Assembly (NCBI RefSeq): GCF_040412425.1
Contig: NC_089794.1
Coordinates: 9,217,443 to 9,281,442 of the forward strand
Direction: 5' to 3'
Origin: Macrobrachium rosenbergii
Taxonomy: Eukaryota > Arthropoda > Malacostraca > Decapoda > Palaemonidae
DNA: 64,000 bases
In this document: piece by piece, positions 1 through 11,105 of the stretch
How positions within the stretch are numbered: the stretch's first letter is position 1
Layout of the letters: every line of letters starts with the position of its first letter
Notes under the pieces: model-generated
Seen by the model: only the letters and a program-made list of their open reading frames with translations
Database searches by the model: none
Told to the model about the DNA's origin: nothing
Position numbers and translations under genes: made by a program

Positions 1-440
1 TCAAACATTGATTATACTGACAATGCTAATGATTAACATATAAATCATATATAGATAATATAATCCGGATAAATCAAATAAAATAATGCAATTCAGAAAT
101 GATAATGCAATCCTGAAATGATAATGCAATTCTGAAATGATAATGCAATTCAGAAATGATAATGCAATTCGTATACGAAGTAAAAACATTTGTGCACAGA
201 TTATATGAATACACTTGCAATGATAGAGATTGAAATCAATGCTTAAAATGTATCCAAAATAATAACCATATGGTAGGTTTATATAAACAAACAGTTATCC
301 TGATAGATTAATCAGTATGGACAACCAAAATGCAAAATGTTGAATGAACAACATGCTACTACACGCAATTGATACATACATATGTAGTATAGGTTATTAA
401 AGAAATAAATGTAGATAAATGATAACACCAGAAATGTTCA
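1..440 (-). repeat. probable partial 3' LTR of the Gypsy-like element
   Basis: This stretch lies immediately downstream (minus strand) of the env stop. It is AT-rich, has no ORF of note, and begins on the minus strand with TGAACATTTC right after a purine tract. The other LTR copy is not recognisable in the window, so the assignment rests on position only. Confidence 0.4.
85..169. repeat. 19 bp tandem repeat, about 4.5 units
   Basis: The unit AATGCAATTCAGAAATGAT starts at 85, 104, 123, 142 and 161 with one or two substitutions per unit; the last is partial. It lies inside the presumed LTR and could be an LTR-internal enhancer-type repeat, but that role is inference. Confidence 0.9.
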
Positions 441-458
441 GCTCTTTCCTCACATACA

Positions 459-1489
459 TTACCACCGAAAATAGAACCTTTTCAGTCTTTCTCTGTGTAC
501 TCGAGCTTTAATGAAAAAAATGGCCAGTAATTCCATTATTGAACCCGGAACATATAATTGCGCTAGTCCAACGTTGACCTTTGAGAAACAGCAGATTTCG
601 CAATGGTCTCCTTCATCTCTCGTGCTTTTTTTCCAAAACATTACGCTGACGATTACGCCTACGACTCCCAGCAACATACCAACGGCAATTAATGTGTAGA
701 GGAGAAGAAAATCATGGTGATCAGAAGAATGGCTCGCAGGAGACAGCAAGTCTAATGATGCAATAGCGTTTTCGATGGGCCTGCTGTAGGGAATTGTTAG
801 ACCTTGCAGCCTAGTGTTTCCCGATGTGTTGATGAAGAAGTTGCGGCCCCTGATGATGGATGTGCTAGCTCGGATGAAGAGTGACGACGTTGTTGCAGTG
901 CAGCCATCATTAACGACGAACATGTGTCCTGTTGTCCTAGTACCATCTGGGCAAGTGACGATGTATGGTTCTGCAGAGAAGACGAATGACGTGCCATTCA
1001 CGAGCCTGTGACGAAACTGATTGTCACGATACCGTACTAAACCAGCCAAACAATGTTCATGTGTATGGGGAGAGGTTCTGTTAAGTACCAAGTCCAATTC
1101 GCATGAATTCAATGACGTAATGTTTAAGAATTCAAACAAATCGATCCTGCACACTACATTATTCATAACATCATGGCAATCATTTAACAGTGCTTGGTCT
1201 CGGACTACCGTAAAAGCTTCCTTTTTGGCGAAACCAATACTAGAGCTGACAGATTATTAATAATAGGTGTCGAGACGTTAGATACATACGTGGGAAAAGG
1301 CGAAATTTTATACGCTTTCCACGCGTCTGATGGGTTGAAAGGAATGTCGATTACGATCTTATCAAGGTCAACTTTAACTGTAATCAAGCTGTAATAAAAC
1401 TCAACTTTATGGAAATCTACTACTGGAACATAGCGCATTTTATCGTGAGCATTATTGATAATCTGAGTAAGATCTTTAATCGGTAACAA
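459..1489 (-). pseudogene. env: env glycoprotein, C-terminal part with membrane anchor
   Basis: Two overlapping-domain fragments in different frames (1489-1205, then 1166-459), so a frameshift lies between about 1166 and 1205. The upper piece has the pattern typical of errantivirus Env ectodomains after the fusion domain. The lower 235-codon piece is cysteine-rich and carries several N-x-S/T sites. It has a hydrophobic anchor at about residues 153-178 (core VGMLLGVVGVIVSVMFW), then a basic/cysteine tail (EICC). An in-frame TAA at 1508-1510 separates this part from the upstream env piece. Role by family: membrane glycoprotein. This copy is broken. The element class and layout support the env call; there is no closer family assignment. 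Confidence 0.75.
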
Positions 1490-1507
1490 ATGAGAGACAA
1501 CACGCCT

Positions 1508-2017
1508 TTAGCAGCAAGTGTTATAGCTTCCACGTAATCTTTTTGATTTTTCGATAAAGCTTGAAACTCTCGAGTATACATGATTAATTTTAGCGTGATA
1601 ATACATCAAAGTTGCTAACAAAACTTGAGTGTCATGAATCTGATTGAAACGTCGTGACTGTTCATTTACTTTACTGATTACGCTGTTCAAAGCTTGAATT
1701 TGTTTGTTTAGTTCTCCTGCTAATACCTCTTGTTGATGTTCCAGGTTTTCGATTTTAACCCCGTGATCGCGAAGTTTTAAACGATTTGAAATCCCTAATC
1801 CAAGACCTGCTACGGAACCAACCAAATTTAATGCCGCTAGAACAAGTGGGTTACGCCTTTCTGTAACGTCATGAGGTATTGACCACATTAGCAAATCACG
1901 AGCCAAGATTTCAGCTTCGCTTGTTTTATTCCTTAATTCCCAGAAAAGCATATTAATTGTGTCACTGACTTGATTCGGCGACGTTGGATCACTGCTAGCT
2001 AAGAATGATTTATGCAA
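1508..2017 (-). pseudogene. env: env, fusion-peptide and coiled-coil region
   Basis: A 169-codon open stretch. A dibasic site (TERR, residues 52-55) is followed by a hydrophobic glycine/alanine segment (about 57-76, containing NLVGSVAGLGLG) and then a heptad-like region (about 80-122). This order matches baculovirus F-like / errantivirus Env proteins: cleavage site, fusion peptide, helical region. The basic site is weaker than a canonical RxKR furin site. It ends at a TAA (1508-1510) in the same frame as the next env piece, so that stop is a simple nonsense break. At its upper end it overlaps the preceding fragment in a different frame. Confidence 0.75.
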
Positions 2018-2331
2018 GTCTGCCAGAGATTGATAAAAAGAGTCAATTCTGATTTCAAAGTTATTACTTCATTTTCGCTAGTAAAAATGGCGTTCATATT
2101 GACTTCTAAAACTATATTACTGCCAGTTAGAAAGAAATTATTCATTTCCTCTACTATAGAACCATGATGTAAAGTTATTTCAGAACTCTTCCCAGCTACG
2201 ATAAACATTGAGAGGAATAGTGCATGGTATAATTTGACAAGCTTCATGTTGGAGCCTGTAAAAGAAAATAACTTGTAAATAATGAAACAAAAACATCGCA
2301 TCATCCAAATGATGTAAAAAAGTTCACACAA
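1999..2331 (-). pseudogene. env: env, N-terminal part with signal peptide
   Basis: The likely initiator is the internal Met at about plus 2247, which opens a typical signal peptide (basic start MKLVK, hydrophobic LYHALFLSMFIVA, small residues), followed by a polar ectodomain start. Codons upstream of that Met probably belong to the leader. The frame differs from the downstream env piece and the two overlap at 1999-2017, so one indel breaks the gene there. A gap of about 200 bases separates it from the integrase end, as expected for an env expressed from its own mRNA. Confidence 0.65.
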
Positions 2332-2339
2332 TAATTAAC

Positions 2340-2528
2340 TTTTTCATAACAAACCATTGTCTTAAGCTCTCACATGAGAGATAGATACTGTTCGAACATC
2401 CGTTGAATCGGACTGATTCCGAATTTTAAGTCGGTTACCTATTAAAACTTCTATAACTATGAAAGGACCTTCAAACTTAGGCAACAATTTCCAATTTAGC
2501 CCGTTTCTAACATAGACTTGTACATATA
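2340..2528 (-). other. integrase C-terminal / pol-env junction
   Basis: Between the integrase fragment and env. The minus strand carries a short pol-like tail in a shifted frame (YQEGDIVYVQVYVRNG-type residues around 2500-2540), consistent with the integrase C-terminal domain. No separate gene is seen. Confidence 0.45.
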
Positions 2529-3113
2529 CTATATCTCCTTCTTGGTAAGGCTTTGTGACCTTAGCTTTTTATCATGTGCATTCTTCATTAACACTTGAGC
2601 CTGTAAGAGGTTTTGATAAAGTGTTTGATATCTACTTCGGCTAACATCTATTATATCCTTCAACGGATCTGATAAACTAGATGTCGGGGATAATATGTGA
2701 AAAGGTGACCTAGCAGGTATCCCATATACAGCTTCATGGGGAGACATACGGATTGAAGTATGATAATTGTTATTTAGGGTACTGGACACCGTGGGTATTG
2801 CAATATCCCAGTTTGGGTCCATACCGCCTATGTTTACACGCAGTATGTCTAGCACCTTTCTATTAACCCGTTCTACCAATCCATTAGATTCAGGATGGTA
2901 TATCATCGTATTGACTTTCTTTATTTGCAGAATTTCGCACAATGAGTTAAGGAAGTGATTATTGAATTCTCCACCTGAGTCAGAGATTATTATATTTGGA
3001 ATTCCATGTCTGCATATATAGCACTCGTAAAACTTCCTAGCGCACTCAATGGCTGTTTTACTTTTTAGTGGTATTAATTCAGTATACCGTGTAAGGGCGT
3101 CAATGATAACCAA
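2529..3113 (-). pseudogene. pol: integrase catalytic core and C-terminal part
   Basis: 194 codons. The second and third catalytic acidic residues are visible: D45 in SDSGGEF and E81 in GLVERVNR. They are separated by 35 residues, as in retroviral and Gypsy integrases (D,D-35-E). The downstream part fits the rest of the core (AVYGIPARSPFH). The first catalytic Asp lies in the preceding fragment, which is in another frame, so a frameshift at about 3100-3115 splits the enzyme. Confidence 0.85.
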
Positions 3114-3672
3114 GAGGTTTTATTCCCCCGGTCTGTCTCGTAAAACCTGTCAATAAATCAAGGTGTACCCTTTCAAAAGGTTTGCTAGGCACGGGATAAG
3201 TTCCGAGACCTACAGGATTCTTAGTATGGCCCTTGTGACGGAAACATATATCACAGTTTTTAATATATGTCCTAATATCTTTTAACATAGTAGACCAGTA
3301 AAATAATGACTTGGCCTTTTGAGAGGTTATTTCGAACCCAGGATGACCATGCAGAGGATGGTTGTGAAGCCATTTCAGAACGATTGGGATTAATGTGATA
3401 GGTACAACCACCTGGTCGTTAGTTAACTGTGTTGAACTCCTGGTTCTCCTAGCCACGGATCGGCATAGAATGTTATCCTTAATCAAGAAATATTGATTCG
3501 TATATTTCACATATTCCTTATCATCTGGATTCCTATTTAATGCATCTATTATTACTCTCAATTTCTGATCTTTCATTTGTTCTTGTCGTACTGAATCTAG
3601 ATTCCATTCTATATCTGTAATATTCTCTGTTGCTTGGGCTAACGATTGACCATTTTCGATAGCAATTTTCAT
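3100..3672 (-). pseudogene. pol: integrase zinc-binding domain and start of core
   Basis: 190 codons. It shows the HHCC zinc-finger arrangement: histidines in NHPLHGH at about 104-110 and cysteines in CDIC at 140 and 143. The first catalytic Asp follows at about 172 (VHLDLLTGF). Upstream residues match the RNase H-integrase linker. The frame is shared with the RNase H pieces at 3853-4383, but stops separate them; the frame changes at the 3' end. Confidence 0.85.
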
Positions 3673-3852
3673 AGCTTGCGAAGGAATTGGAATTTCTTCT
3701 AGATCAGCGAAAGGTATTGAGTGTGTTGGTACTGGGTTACGAGATAGCGCATCTGCGATTACGTTTGCTTACCGGGTAAGTATCCAATTTTAGCTCCAAA
3801 GTCCTGGATAATCAGGTGCCACCGAGTTCTTTTAGGACTATGATTGAAACCT

Positions 3853-4383
3853 TTAAAAGTCAGTAAGGGGCTTGTGATCAGTTAGAACTTTGACACTATA
3901 CCCATAGATTATATATTTAAAATGTACCAACGAATTAGCAATGGCGAGGCATTCCTTATCTATTACTGCATATTTCTTCTCTGACATTTTTAATTTGCGA
4001 GAATAAAAAGCAATGGGGAAAAACTTATTGTCATGCCACTGGAGTAACACACCTCCTACTCCTTGATCTGATGCGTCGGTTGCAATAATAAACTCTTTAG
4101 TAAAATCGGGAAACTTTTAAAATAGGAGCAGAACTGATTTTTTTTTCAAGGTATCAAAAGCAATTTGATGTTGGGATTCCCATTTGAAAGTTACGTCCTT
4201 CCTTATGAGATCAGTTAAAGGAGCTGCTATTACTGAATAATCTCGGATAAACCGACGATAATAACCCGAAACCCTGAGAAATTGCTGTATGGCTTTAACA
4301 TTAGTAGGAACGGGAAATTTACTAATAGCAGAGATTTTATCATGGACTACTTTAAGACCTTGCCGAGATACCATGAAACCCAA
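3853..4383 (-). pseudogene. pol: RT connection and RNase H
   Basis: Two pieces in one frame (4383-4117 and 4050-3853). The first holds the RT C-terminal connection (GYYRRFIRDYSVIAAPLTDL). The second holds RNase H landmarks FFPIAFYSRKL, DKECLAI and LTDHKPL. Sequence around 4051-4116 still encodes the start of RNase H in another frame, so there are at least two indels. Typical Ty3/Gypsy RNase H without other additions. Confidence 0.85.
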
Positions 4384-4388
4384 ATAGA

Positions 4389-5025
4389 CTAATTCGTCTT
4401 TAAAAACTCACATTTAGAAATTTTTACTTTTAGATGATGTTCTCTTAACCTTTGAAGGACTATTTCTAGTTTACTTAAATGCTCCTCCAAGGTGTTGGAA
4501 AATATAACTAAATCATCCATATAAGCATGGAGAATATTCCCTAGTAAATCTCCGAACACTATATTGATCATTCTAGTGAACGTAATAGGAGCACAACGTA
4601 GCCCAAATGGCATACGTAGGAATTCATAGTGACCTCTAGCTGTACTAAAAGCAGTGTACTGGGTACTATCCTTAGCTAAGGGTATCTGGTGAAAGCCTTT
4701 AAGTAAGTCCAAGGAAGTAAAAATTTATTCTGTCCTAATAGAGACAAAATATCATCTGTGCAAGGTACTGGGAAACGATCAGGGATAGTTTGGTCGTTAA
4801 GCTTGCGAAAAGTCAACACAAATCCTCCAGGTTTTGTCCTTTTTTGGTACCACTATCAAGGGAAAATTATAAGGGCTGTTAGATTTCTTAATAACCCCCT
4901 TTTAACATTTTACCTACCTCAACATTGATTTCATTCAGAAATTTGGCCGGTAGACGATATGAAGGCACGTAAATGACCTGGTCTTTATCCTTTAAACGAA
5001 TTTGATGTTCGATGACTTCCGTTTT
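4389..5025 (-). pseudogene. pol: reverse transcriptase
   Basis: The C-terminal half is open at 4389-4712: DLLKGFHQIPL, RMPFGLRCAPITF, and the catalytic YMDD in AYMDDLVIF. The N-terminal fingers are readable in shifted frames at 4712-5025 (VPKK-type motif near 4850, FRKLNDQTIPDRFPVP near 4790). A stop and at least two frameshifts break it. The catalytic YMDD box is preserved. The element class (Ty3/Gypsy) follows from domain order and these motifs. Confidence 0.88.
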
Positions 5026-5027
5026 GC

Positions 5028-5580
5028 CTAAAGCTCCAGTACTAGTAGAAAAACATCACTATATTTGGATAAAAGATCAAAAAATTTCTTGCTTATATCC
5101 CTATCTAAAATGTCTGCTTCGATTTTGCCTTTAATTACCTTTAAAAGAGATTCGTCTGTTGCTGATTCAGTGGAGTTAATTTCAGCAACTGTAAGGATTC
5201 GATGTTTATATGCTTCGATATTGACAATATGTTGATTTTCATGTACTGTTAAAGCAGCATTTAAGTGATTAAAAACTTCAATGTTAACCCGATGATCAGA
5301 ATTTACTGTGTATAATGCTTGCGTGACTGAAAGCCCATTGATCTTTAAGGTATCAGGAAGAATTAAAACCTCTGAGCCTGGCAATTTTCTTTTTAACCTT
5401 GACCGTGAGATACGATGGTGTGTTTGGCTCAATGGTTTGTGCAAACGCAGCAAGGACGGGTGCCTGAGAGTTATGTTGGGTTGCTGTAACAATATCATCG
5501 CTTATGAGACAAGTGACTGGCTCTTCGATATACGTTATCTTCTTACTCTCTGTCTCCTTCTGATCCAAAACAGATTTCAA
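5028..5580 (-). pseudogene. pol: protease-RT linker of pol
   Basis: A 156-codon stretch (5498-5028), with a short piece in another frame above it, of the kind that lies between protease and RT in Gypsy pol: low complexity of motifs, then a helix ending KKFFDLLSKYSDVF just ahead of RT. No catalytic motif. It is assigned by position. Confidence 0.6.
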
Positions 5581-5599
5581 TGTGTGTGAAGACCGATAG

Positions 5600-6054
5600 A
5601 ATTTCCTTTTATAAACACTCCGTGTTTTGCGGGTGTTAAAATTACGTTATGTAATGACATTGATGGATATCCCATAATAACTACTGGGTACATATTAATA
5701 CTGCCAACTATGATGAAGGTATCCGTAAAAGTACGTTGCCCCAACCTGTATTGTATCTGAGATGTACCAATTACATCTAATTCATTATTGCCTATTCTGA
5801 CAAACGAACATCAGAGCGTTCGATGGGAAATCTTGAAAATAAAAGGTGATGGGTACGTAAATCCATTATATTACGTGGACTACCTGAATCAAAAACAAGG
5901 TGAAATGCTTGTGTTCTAAGCTAACTGCATGCAAAGTGGGTCTAACTTCTTCTGAGCCAATAATAGCATGTATTTTGCAAAAATCTACGGGACCGTGCTC
6001 TGCATGTTTGGGAGACACTACCTCGATTTCTGGAAAATTCTTGTCTTCACACAT
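5600..6054 (-). pseudogene. pol: aspartic protease
   Basis: On the minus strand around 5910-5870 the residues LVFDSGSPRNIM form a retropepsin active-site motif (DSG). After a frameshift, VVIMGYPSM near 5690-5670 fits the C-terminal I-L/M-G segment. The first part is open at 5866-6054, then the frame changes inside the active-site region. The enzyme would process gag-pol; this copy is broken. Confidence 0.65.
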
Positions 6055-6171
6055 ATCTTGGAGAACATTAAACTTATTATCTGATTCAAAAAGTGATGAT
6101 AACCCAATATCACTCTCCTCCCCTTTTAAGCTGGCTATGTGGTGTTTGTCTGCCCGCCGGCATTCGAAAAT

Positions 6172-6465
6172 TCACTGACGCAGTATTGTTTGGAACTGCT
6201 GAGCCTGAAGTTGGCTTTCCTGAGGAACGATTTGAATGTACTTGTTTCTGACCTGCATTACTGTTCTGCTTGTAATGTTTGTTCTTTCCCCATGGTACTG
6301 TTGCTTTTTAGCGTCATTACCAGTGTTTTGAATGTTTGTGTTACTGTTTAAATTCTTCTTTCTTGCATTGCAATGACTATACTTATGATGCGTACTGTTA
6401 TGGATTGAACAATAGCGAGACCTACACTCATTTATCACATGACCAGGTTTTTGCAATTGTAACAA
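6172..6465 (-). pseudogene. gag: gag nucleocapsid (zinc knuckle)
   Basis: The minus strand reads through a CCHC-like knuckle split by a one-base indel near 6450: the CYNC part is in one frame and KPGHVINEC in the other. A basic, Asn/Gln-rich tail follows. A second Cys/His cluster (CSIHNSTHHKYSHC) comes directly after, a partial second knuckle. Nucleic-acid binding is the expected role. Confidence 0.65.
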
Positions 6466-7324
6466 ATGACTGCTGATGGATTATTAGTGACTAAGTTAAC
6501 CTGTTGCGGTGATGTAGACGCATGATTTTTGTTTTCTTGCTTTGTAAAATCCTGAATCAGAGAAGGATCGAGATCTGTACACTTGGACAAGTGTTTCCGA
6601 ACTTGCCTATAGATATCTAATTCTGAGCTATCTGATTGTAATTTTCGTCAAAACACTTAACCAAAGGTTCAGGTAACATTGCTGTTACAAGTGTTAGATA
6701 GAATAACCTGCAGACAGATTTGGAACTGATATGCAGATCACCATTGACCCAACTTGAGCCATCAATCTGTCCGTTATACTCTTCGAGCCTATCTCCTATC
6801 AGAGCTGCCTATCTGCTATACTTAGATTAGTCATAGATGTGAGTCTTATGATGTTGCATAAGGCAAGAACTTCATCCAATGCATCCTCACTCCCATAAAT
6901 GGAACGCAGATTGGCTTTGAAACCATCCCAAGTGTTTGTTTCTTTAAAAGATATTCCCCGCAAGTATGCACCTGCATCTCCCTTAGCAAAATCTATGAAA
7001 CTCTTTTGCCTCTTGCAATTGTAAAGCCGGATCAGTAATGGATTTTGCCGTGAGGTGTACGTCTATAGACGAAATCCAAGATTCGACACCCTGCGTCAAA
7101 AATCCATTGACACGACCTGCGAATGGTACAATTGGCGATCTAGCATTAACTACCGTAAGTACAGGATTCTGTGGGGAAGTGGTGGGGTCGCTCCCACTTG
7201 GGGTTGGAGGAGTCATGTTCCTACTAAGTTTCCTATCCGCACGCCTACTCTCTAAGTGATCTTGAAACCTATATGAATAAACACGGCCGCTACGTAACCT
7301 CATAAATCTAAACCAGGAACGCAA
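6466..7324 (-). pseudogene. gag: gag matrix/capsid region
   Basis: The N-terminal 113 codons (7324-6983) start with a basic stretch containing LRSGRVYSYRF. They continue into a capsid-like helix region (GVESWISSIDVHL...LQEAKEF). The rest of the capsid is readable in shifted frames down to about 6500. The same LRSGRV start appears in the gag-env ORF at 14901, so the two elements are relatives. Start chosen at the first Met of the open stretch; the internal Met at residue 8 is also possible. Confidence 0.65.
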
Positions 7325-7329
7325 GTAAA

Positions 7330-9000
7330 TAACAACCGATATTCATATAACCGCTAAAAATAACATCACTTATGAAAAATGCATCATAAAATACAATAAT
7401 GAAAGGTAATAAATGCACTTTCCTGAAAAAGAACAGAGTTAACAATGTGTCAGGCGTAAAAATAAAAGGACACAAAAGTATGAAAAAAAATGAGGTATCA
7501 GGAACCGCTACGTCTGCAAGGCAAAGGTATTAATCTACGGCACTGCTCACCTTATATCAGCAACCTGCCACTCGAGACCCGAACACTGTAAATGAATATA
7601 CCAACTGTTATAAATAATGGCTGTACTTAGCTTTTTATTGGATTCTGGTAAGTAGGTCGACGAGGTTCCTCTGCTGTCCAACTTCCGTCTGGCTAGATAC
7701 ACGTCATCGAAGGGATGTTATTGTGGATGTTGAACTTCTTATGTTGATGAATGTTGATTGCAGAAACCCTCAAGGAACAACGTGGAGTGTTGATGTGCAA
7801 TGTTGCGTAGATTTGTGTAGATTTCTCTCTCTCTCTCTGCCATGCGTTGGGGTAGATGTGTTGTGAAGGTCAGATGTTTTCCTCGCTTTTTCATTGTTGA
7901 TTGTTTTCTTTCCGTCTGCTTGTAACCATGTTTATGAAGATGACAATTGTCTATGGTTTTTTGGGCATCTCGCCGTATCGGAGCTTCCGTTTACCAATGT
8001 AGACGCCATGTAGAGGTGCTGCCAGAAAGCTCTGTTGTGACCGCTGTTGTGTGCGCTGCCACCACTGTTGTATGCGCTGCCACCACTGTTGTATGAAGGT
8101 ATTTCATCAGTAATTCCTCCAGGTGTTTGGTTATAAGGACTGTGTTTGGAACTCAGTCAGAGTTTGGTTATGACATCTTCAGTTTCTTCATGGCTGTAGA
8201 ATAAGACTGTTTTTGGAAGATCAGACCAATGTTCTGCAGGATTTCAGACAAACTCCATAGTGGTTTTTCTTGTATTTCGTATAAAGACTTATTTACAAAA
8301 GAATACAATTGGTCTGCACGGGATGATCTCCCATGTCGATCTAATATCTAAGCTGTCACACTTTTACATAGCAAGACTAAGATGCACACACACGAACAAA
8401 CATATGACCTCGTTCCCAAGGACTTCCCATGGCTAGGTGACTTTGCCTCCAGCTCTGAGCAAAAGGAGAACGCTGAGTTTATGCAAACGCATGCTAATGT
8501 ATGATGACGCACTGTCTTAAAGCACTGCACAGGTACTTATTGATGACGTCTGCGTCTGGTTTGACCAAACGGAGATTTCACAATAGCCTTCCTTTCATGA
8601 TCAATACAGATATATATATTGGGAATTATCTTAGATTTACTAAGAAACGTAGTTTCTTTAAATGTGGCATAAATGAAATATGACAAAAACAGGGCGGCTG
8701 TTTTCACATCGGTATGTCTTTATGCCTCGGGGCTGTCTGAAAATTTGACAGAGACATCGCCGAATGCATAGGACAAAGCAGAAGAAAGCTTGAGACCACC
8801 TTCAATAAATGTTACTTGGTGGAAACCCTCTCTGTGCCTTAGGTCCCTAATGCTAACCCTTCCTCTTAGAGACGTTATTTTTTTGAAATGCCCAGCCTAC
8901 CCTGCATATACTAAGACGCCTTCTTGTCTTTGTTCGCATATCTTTTCTACAAGAAAATGAATAGAGGGCGAACAGCAGAATATTTATAGATATATATACC
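7330..9000. other. non-coding spacer, possible leader/5' LTR of the Gypsy element
   Basis: No protein-like ORF. Around 7990-8015 the minus strand has a sequence beginning TTGGTAAACGG that could be a primer-binding region, which would put the 5' LTR above 8010; this is not confirmed by any repeat with 1-440. A 21 bp tandem repeat (2.5 units, 8044-8095) and a short CT run (7824-7838) are the only structures seen. Confidence 0.4.
8044..8095. repeat. 21 bp tandem repeat, 2.5 units
   Basis: The unit CTGTTGTATGCGCTGCCACCA starts at 8044, 8065 and 8086; the first copy has one substitution. Confidence 0.9.
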
Positions 9001-9580
<580 letters not shown>

Positions 9581-9955
9581 CTTGTGGCGAATCAAAGGGA
9601 CTTGAATTTATTTAATAGTGGCCATTTTTGTCACTATAAATTATAATGAGACCTTTCTTAGACTAATGAAATATTTCATTTTCATTCAGGTATTTATAAT
9701 TATAATCTTCTGTGGTGAATCAAAAGGGACTCGAATTTATTTAATAGTGACCATTTTTTCATTGGAAATTATAATGAGACCTTTGTCAGACTAATGAAAT
9801 ATTTCATTTTCACTCAGACGTTCAACTGCAATCTTCTCCGGCAAATTAAAAGGACTTGAATTTATTTAATAGTGATCCTTGTTTTCAATAAGAATTATAG
9901 TGAGGTCTTTCTAAGACTAAGAAAATGCTTCATTTTCATTCAAACATTCAATTCC
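9581..9955. repeat. 127 bp tandem repeat, 3 diverged units
   Basis: Units start near 9581, 9706 and 9833. Shared blocks in each are GACTTGAATTTATTTAATAG, AATTATAATGAGACCTTT and AATATTTCATTTTCATTCA. The third unit is the most diverged. No coding potential; it looks like a small satellite remnant. Confidence 0.9.
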
Positions 9956-10904
9956 CTACATTCATTGCGAAATGTTTGTTGAAGTTCACTCTTTCTTTCC
10001 CATTTGTATTTCATCCTTCGAAATATAAATTGAGATCAATGCAAAAGATCAAAGAAGTGAGATTAAAGTAAAATACAAGAATATCCATCGGTGTTACAAA
10101 GACAATTAGAGTTTCGGAGCTTTTTCTTTTCAACTGACAGTTACCTACTCCCTCGGTGATACAGTTCAATTACTGCACTTCAACACAAAGAGAAATATGA
10201 ATAAATAAAAAACAGATTTTAATGATAAAATTTCTTTCTTCCTGAATTTTGTGCTAAATTACTCCACAATACGTTCTTTCCTGATATATATCTGTTAGTG
10301 AATCAACTCAATTCTATATCAGAATAACTGTACCATGCATTTTCTGAACAATTGTAATTAATCCTTTACCTACACTTTTATCACTGTTTCCCCTCATTTA
10401 CGTATTGTGCAATTGGTTTACTCCTATGATGTATATTTGTTATTGTTTTGTACTTCATAAGCAACCACTCTTTCATCAGCTAAACATATTTTTCCTTTTA
10501 TTTAAGCATTTAAAAGAATCTGTTACCAATTTCCAGACGCATTTCCCAGTTCAGCAATTAATTTATTCAAGTTGCAAGTCCATGAACATGCAAAGTCTAG
10601 TTAATCTCTTCAACTTCTAGTGAATTGTTTCCAGGATCGTTTTCAAACTGTCGTTGGATTCATTCATCCTTACGCCAGTCTTCTGTGCCAGAGTAGTCAA
10701 TGATTGATCTAAATTCAGGTTATTTTATAGGTCAAAAAGCTGCGTTGAATTTGAATGAAAAATATGACTAATTAAAACGGTTTTAGAGGGTTAAAAGAGG
10801 TGTCACTGAGACCTAATTAACAGAATTATTGTGTTTGCAGGACAGTGACTGGAGAATAACGGATCTTCAATAACATATACATATGTAATTTGCATGTGAT
10901 TTGG
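9956..10904. other. spacer, nothing recognised
   Basis: AT-rich single-copy-looking sequence. The open stretch at 10405-10620 shows no family resemblance and has no codon pattern I trust. Confidence 0.6.
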
Positions 10905-11105
10905 CCATAAAAAAAGTAAAAAATGCGCCGAAGTTTCCTCGGTGCAATCGAGTTTTCTGTACAGCATATAATGCCCGTGAAACACTCAGCCGTTGCCCAT
11001 GAAACTTTCAGTGACGGCCCTCAGTAGTTTTTAAGATCTGAGGGTGGATAGAAAAAGTGCGGACGTACAGACAAGTAGCCATCTCAATAGTTTTTTAAAA
11101 ACTTA
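10905..11105 (+). repeat. fold-back repeat family, copy 1 (internally deleted)
   Basis: It shares blocks with four other copies in the window: AAAAAATGCGCCGAAGTTTC, a TACAGCATATAATG hairpin half, AACTTTCAG, TCAGTAGTTTTTAAGATCTG, AAAAAGTGCGGACG and a terminal CATCTCAATAGTTTT. The central part (the inverted arms seen in the 58950 copy) is missing. Confidence 0.85.

Larger units (their letters stand above)
1..7330 (-). mobile_element. Ty3/Gypsy errantivirus-like element, degenerate
   Basis: Reading the minus strand from about 7324 down to 459, domains appear in the order gag, protease, RT, RNase H, integrase, env. That is the canonical order of env-bearing Ty3/Gypsy elements (errantiviruses). 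The pieces fall in all three reading frames, so there are several frameshifts and stops and the copy cannot be active as it stands. The purine run complementary to 441-451, followed by a TG complementary to 439-440, fits a polypurine tract and the start of a 3' LTR, so about 1-440 is probably LTR cut by the window edge. I could not find the matching 5' LTR beyond 7330; it may be diverged or lie past the leader. The class call is firm; the exact ends are not. Confidence 0.85.

Noticed and set aside
7330..9000. Clear 5' LTR for the Gypsy element
   Set aside because: I could not find a segment matching 1-440; only a weak primer-binding-like sequence was seen.
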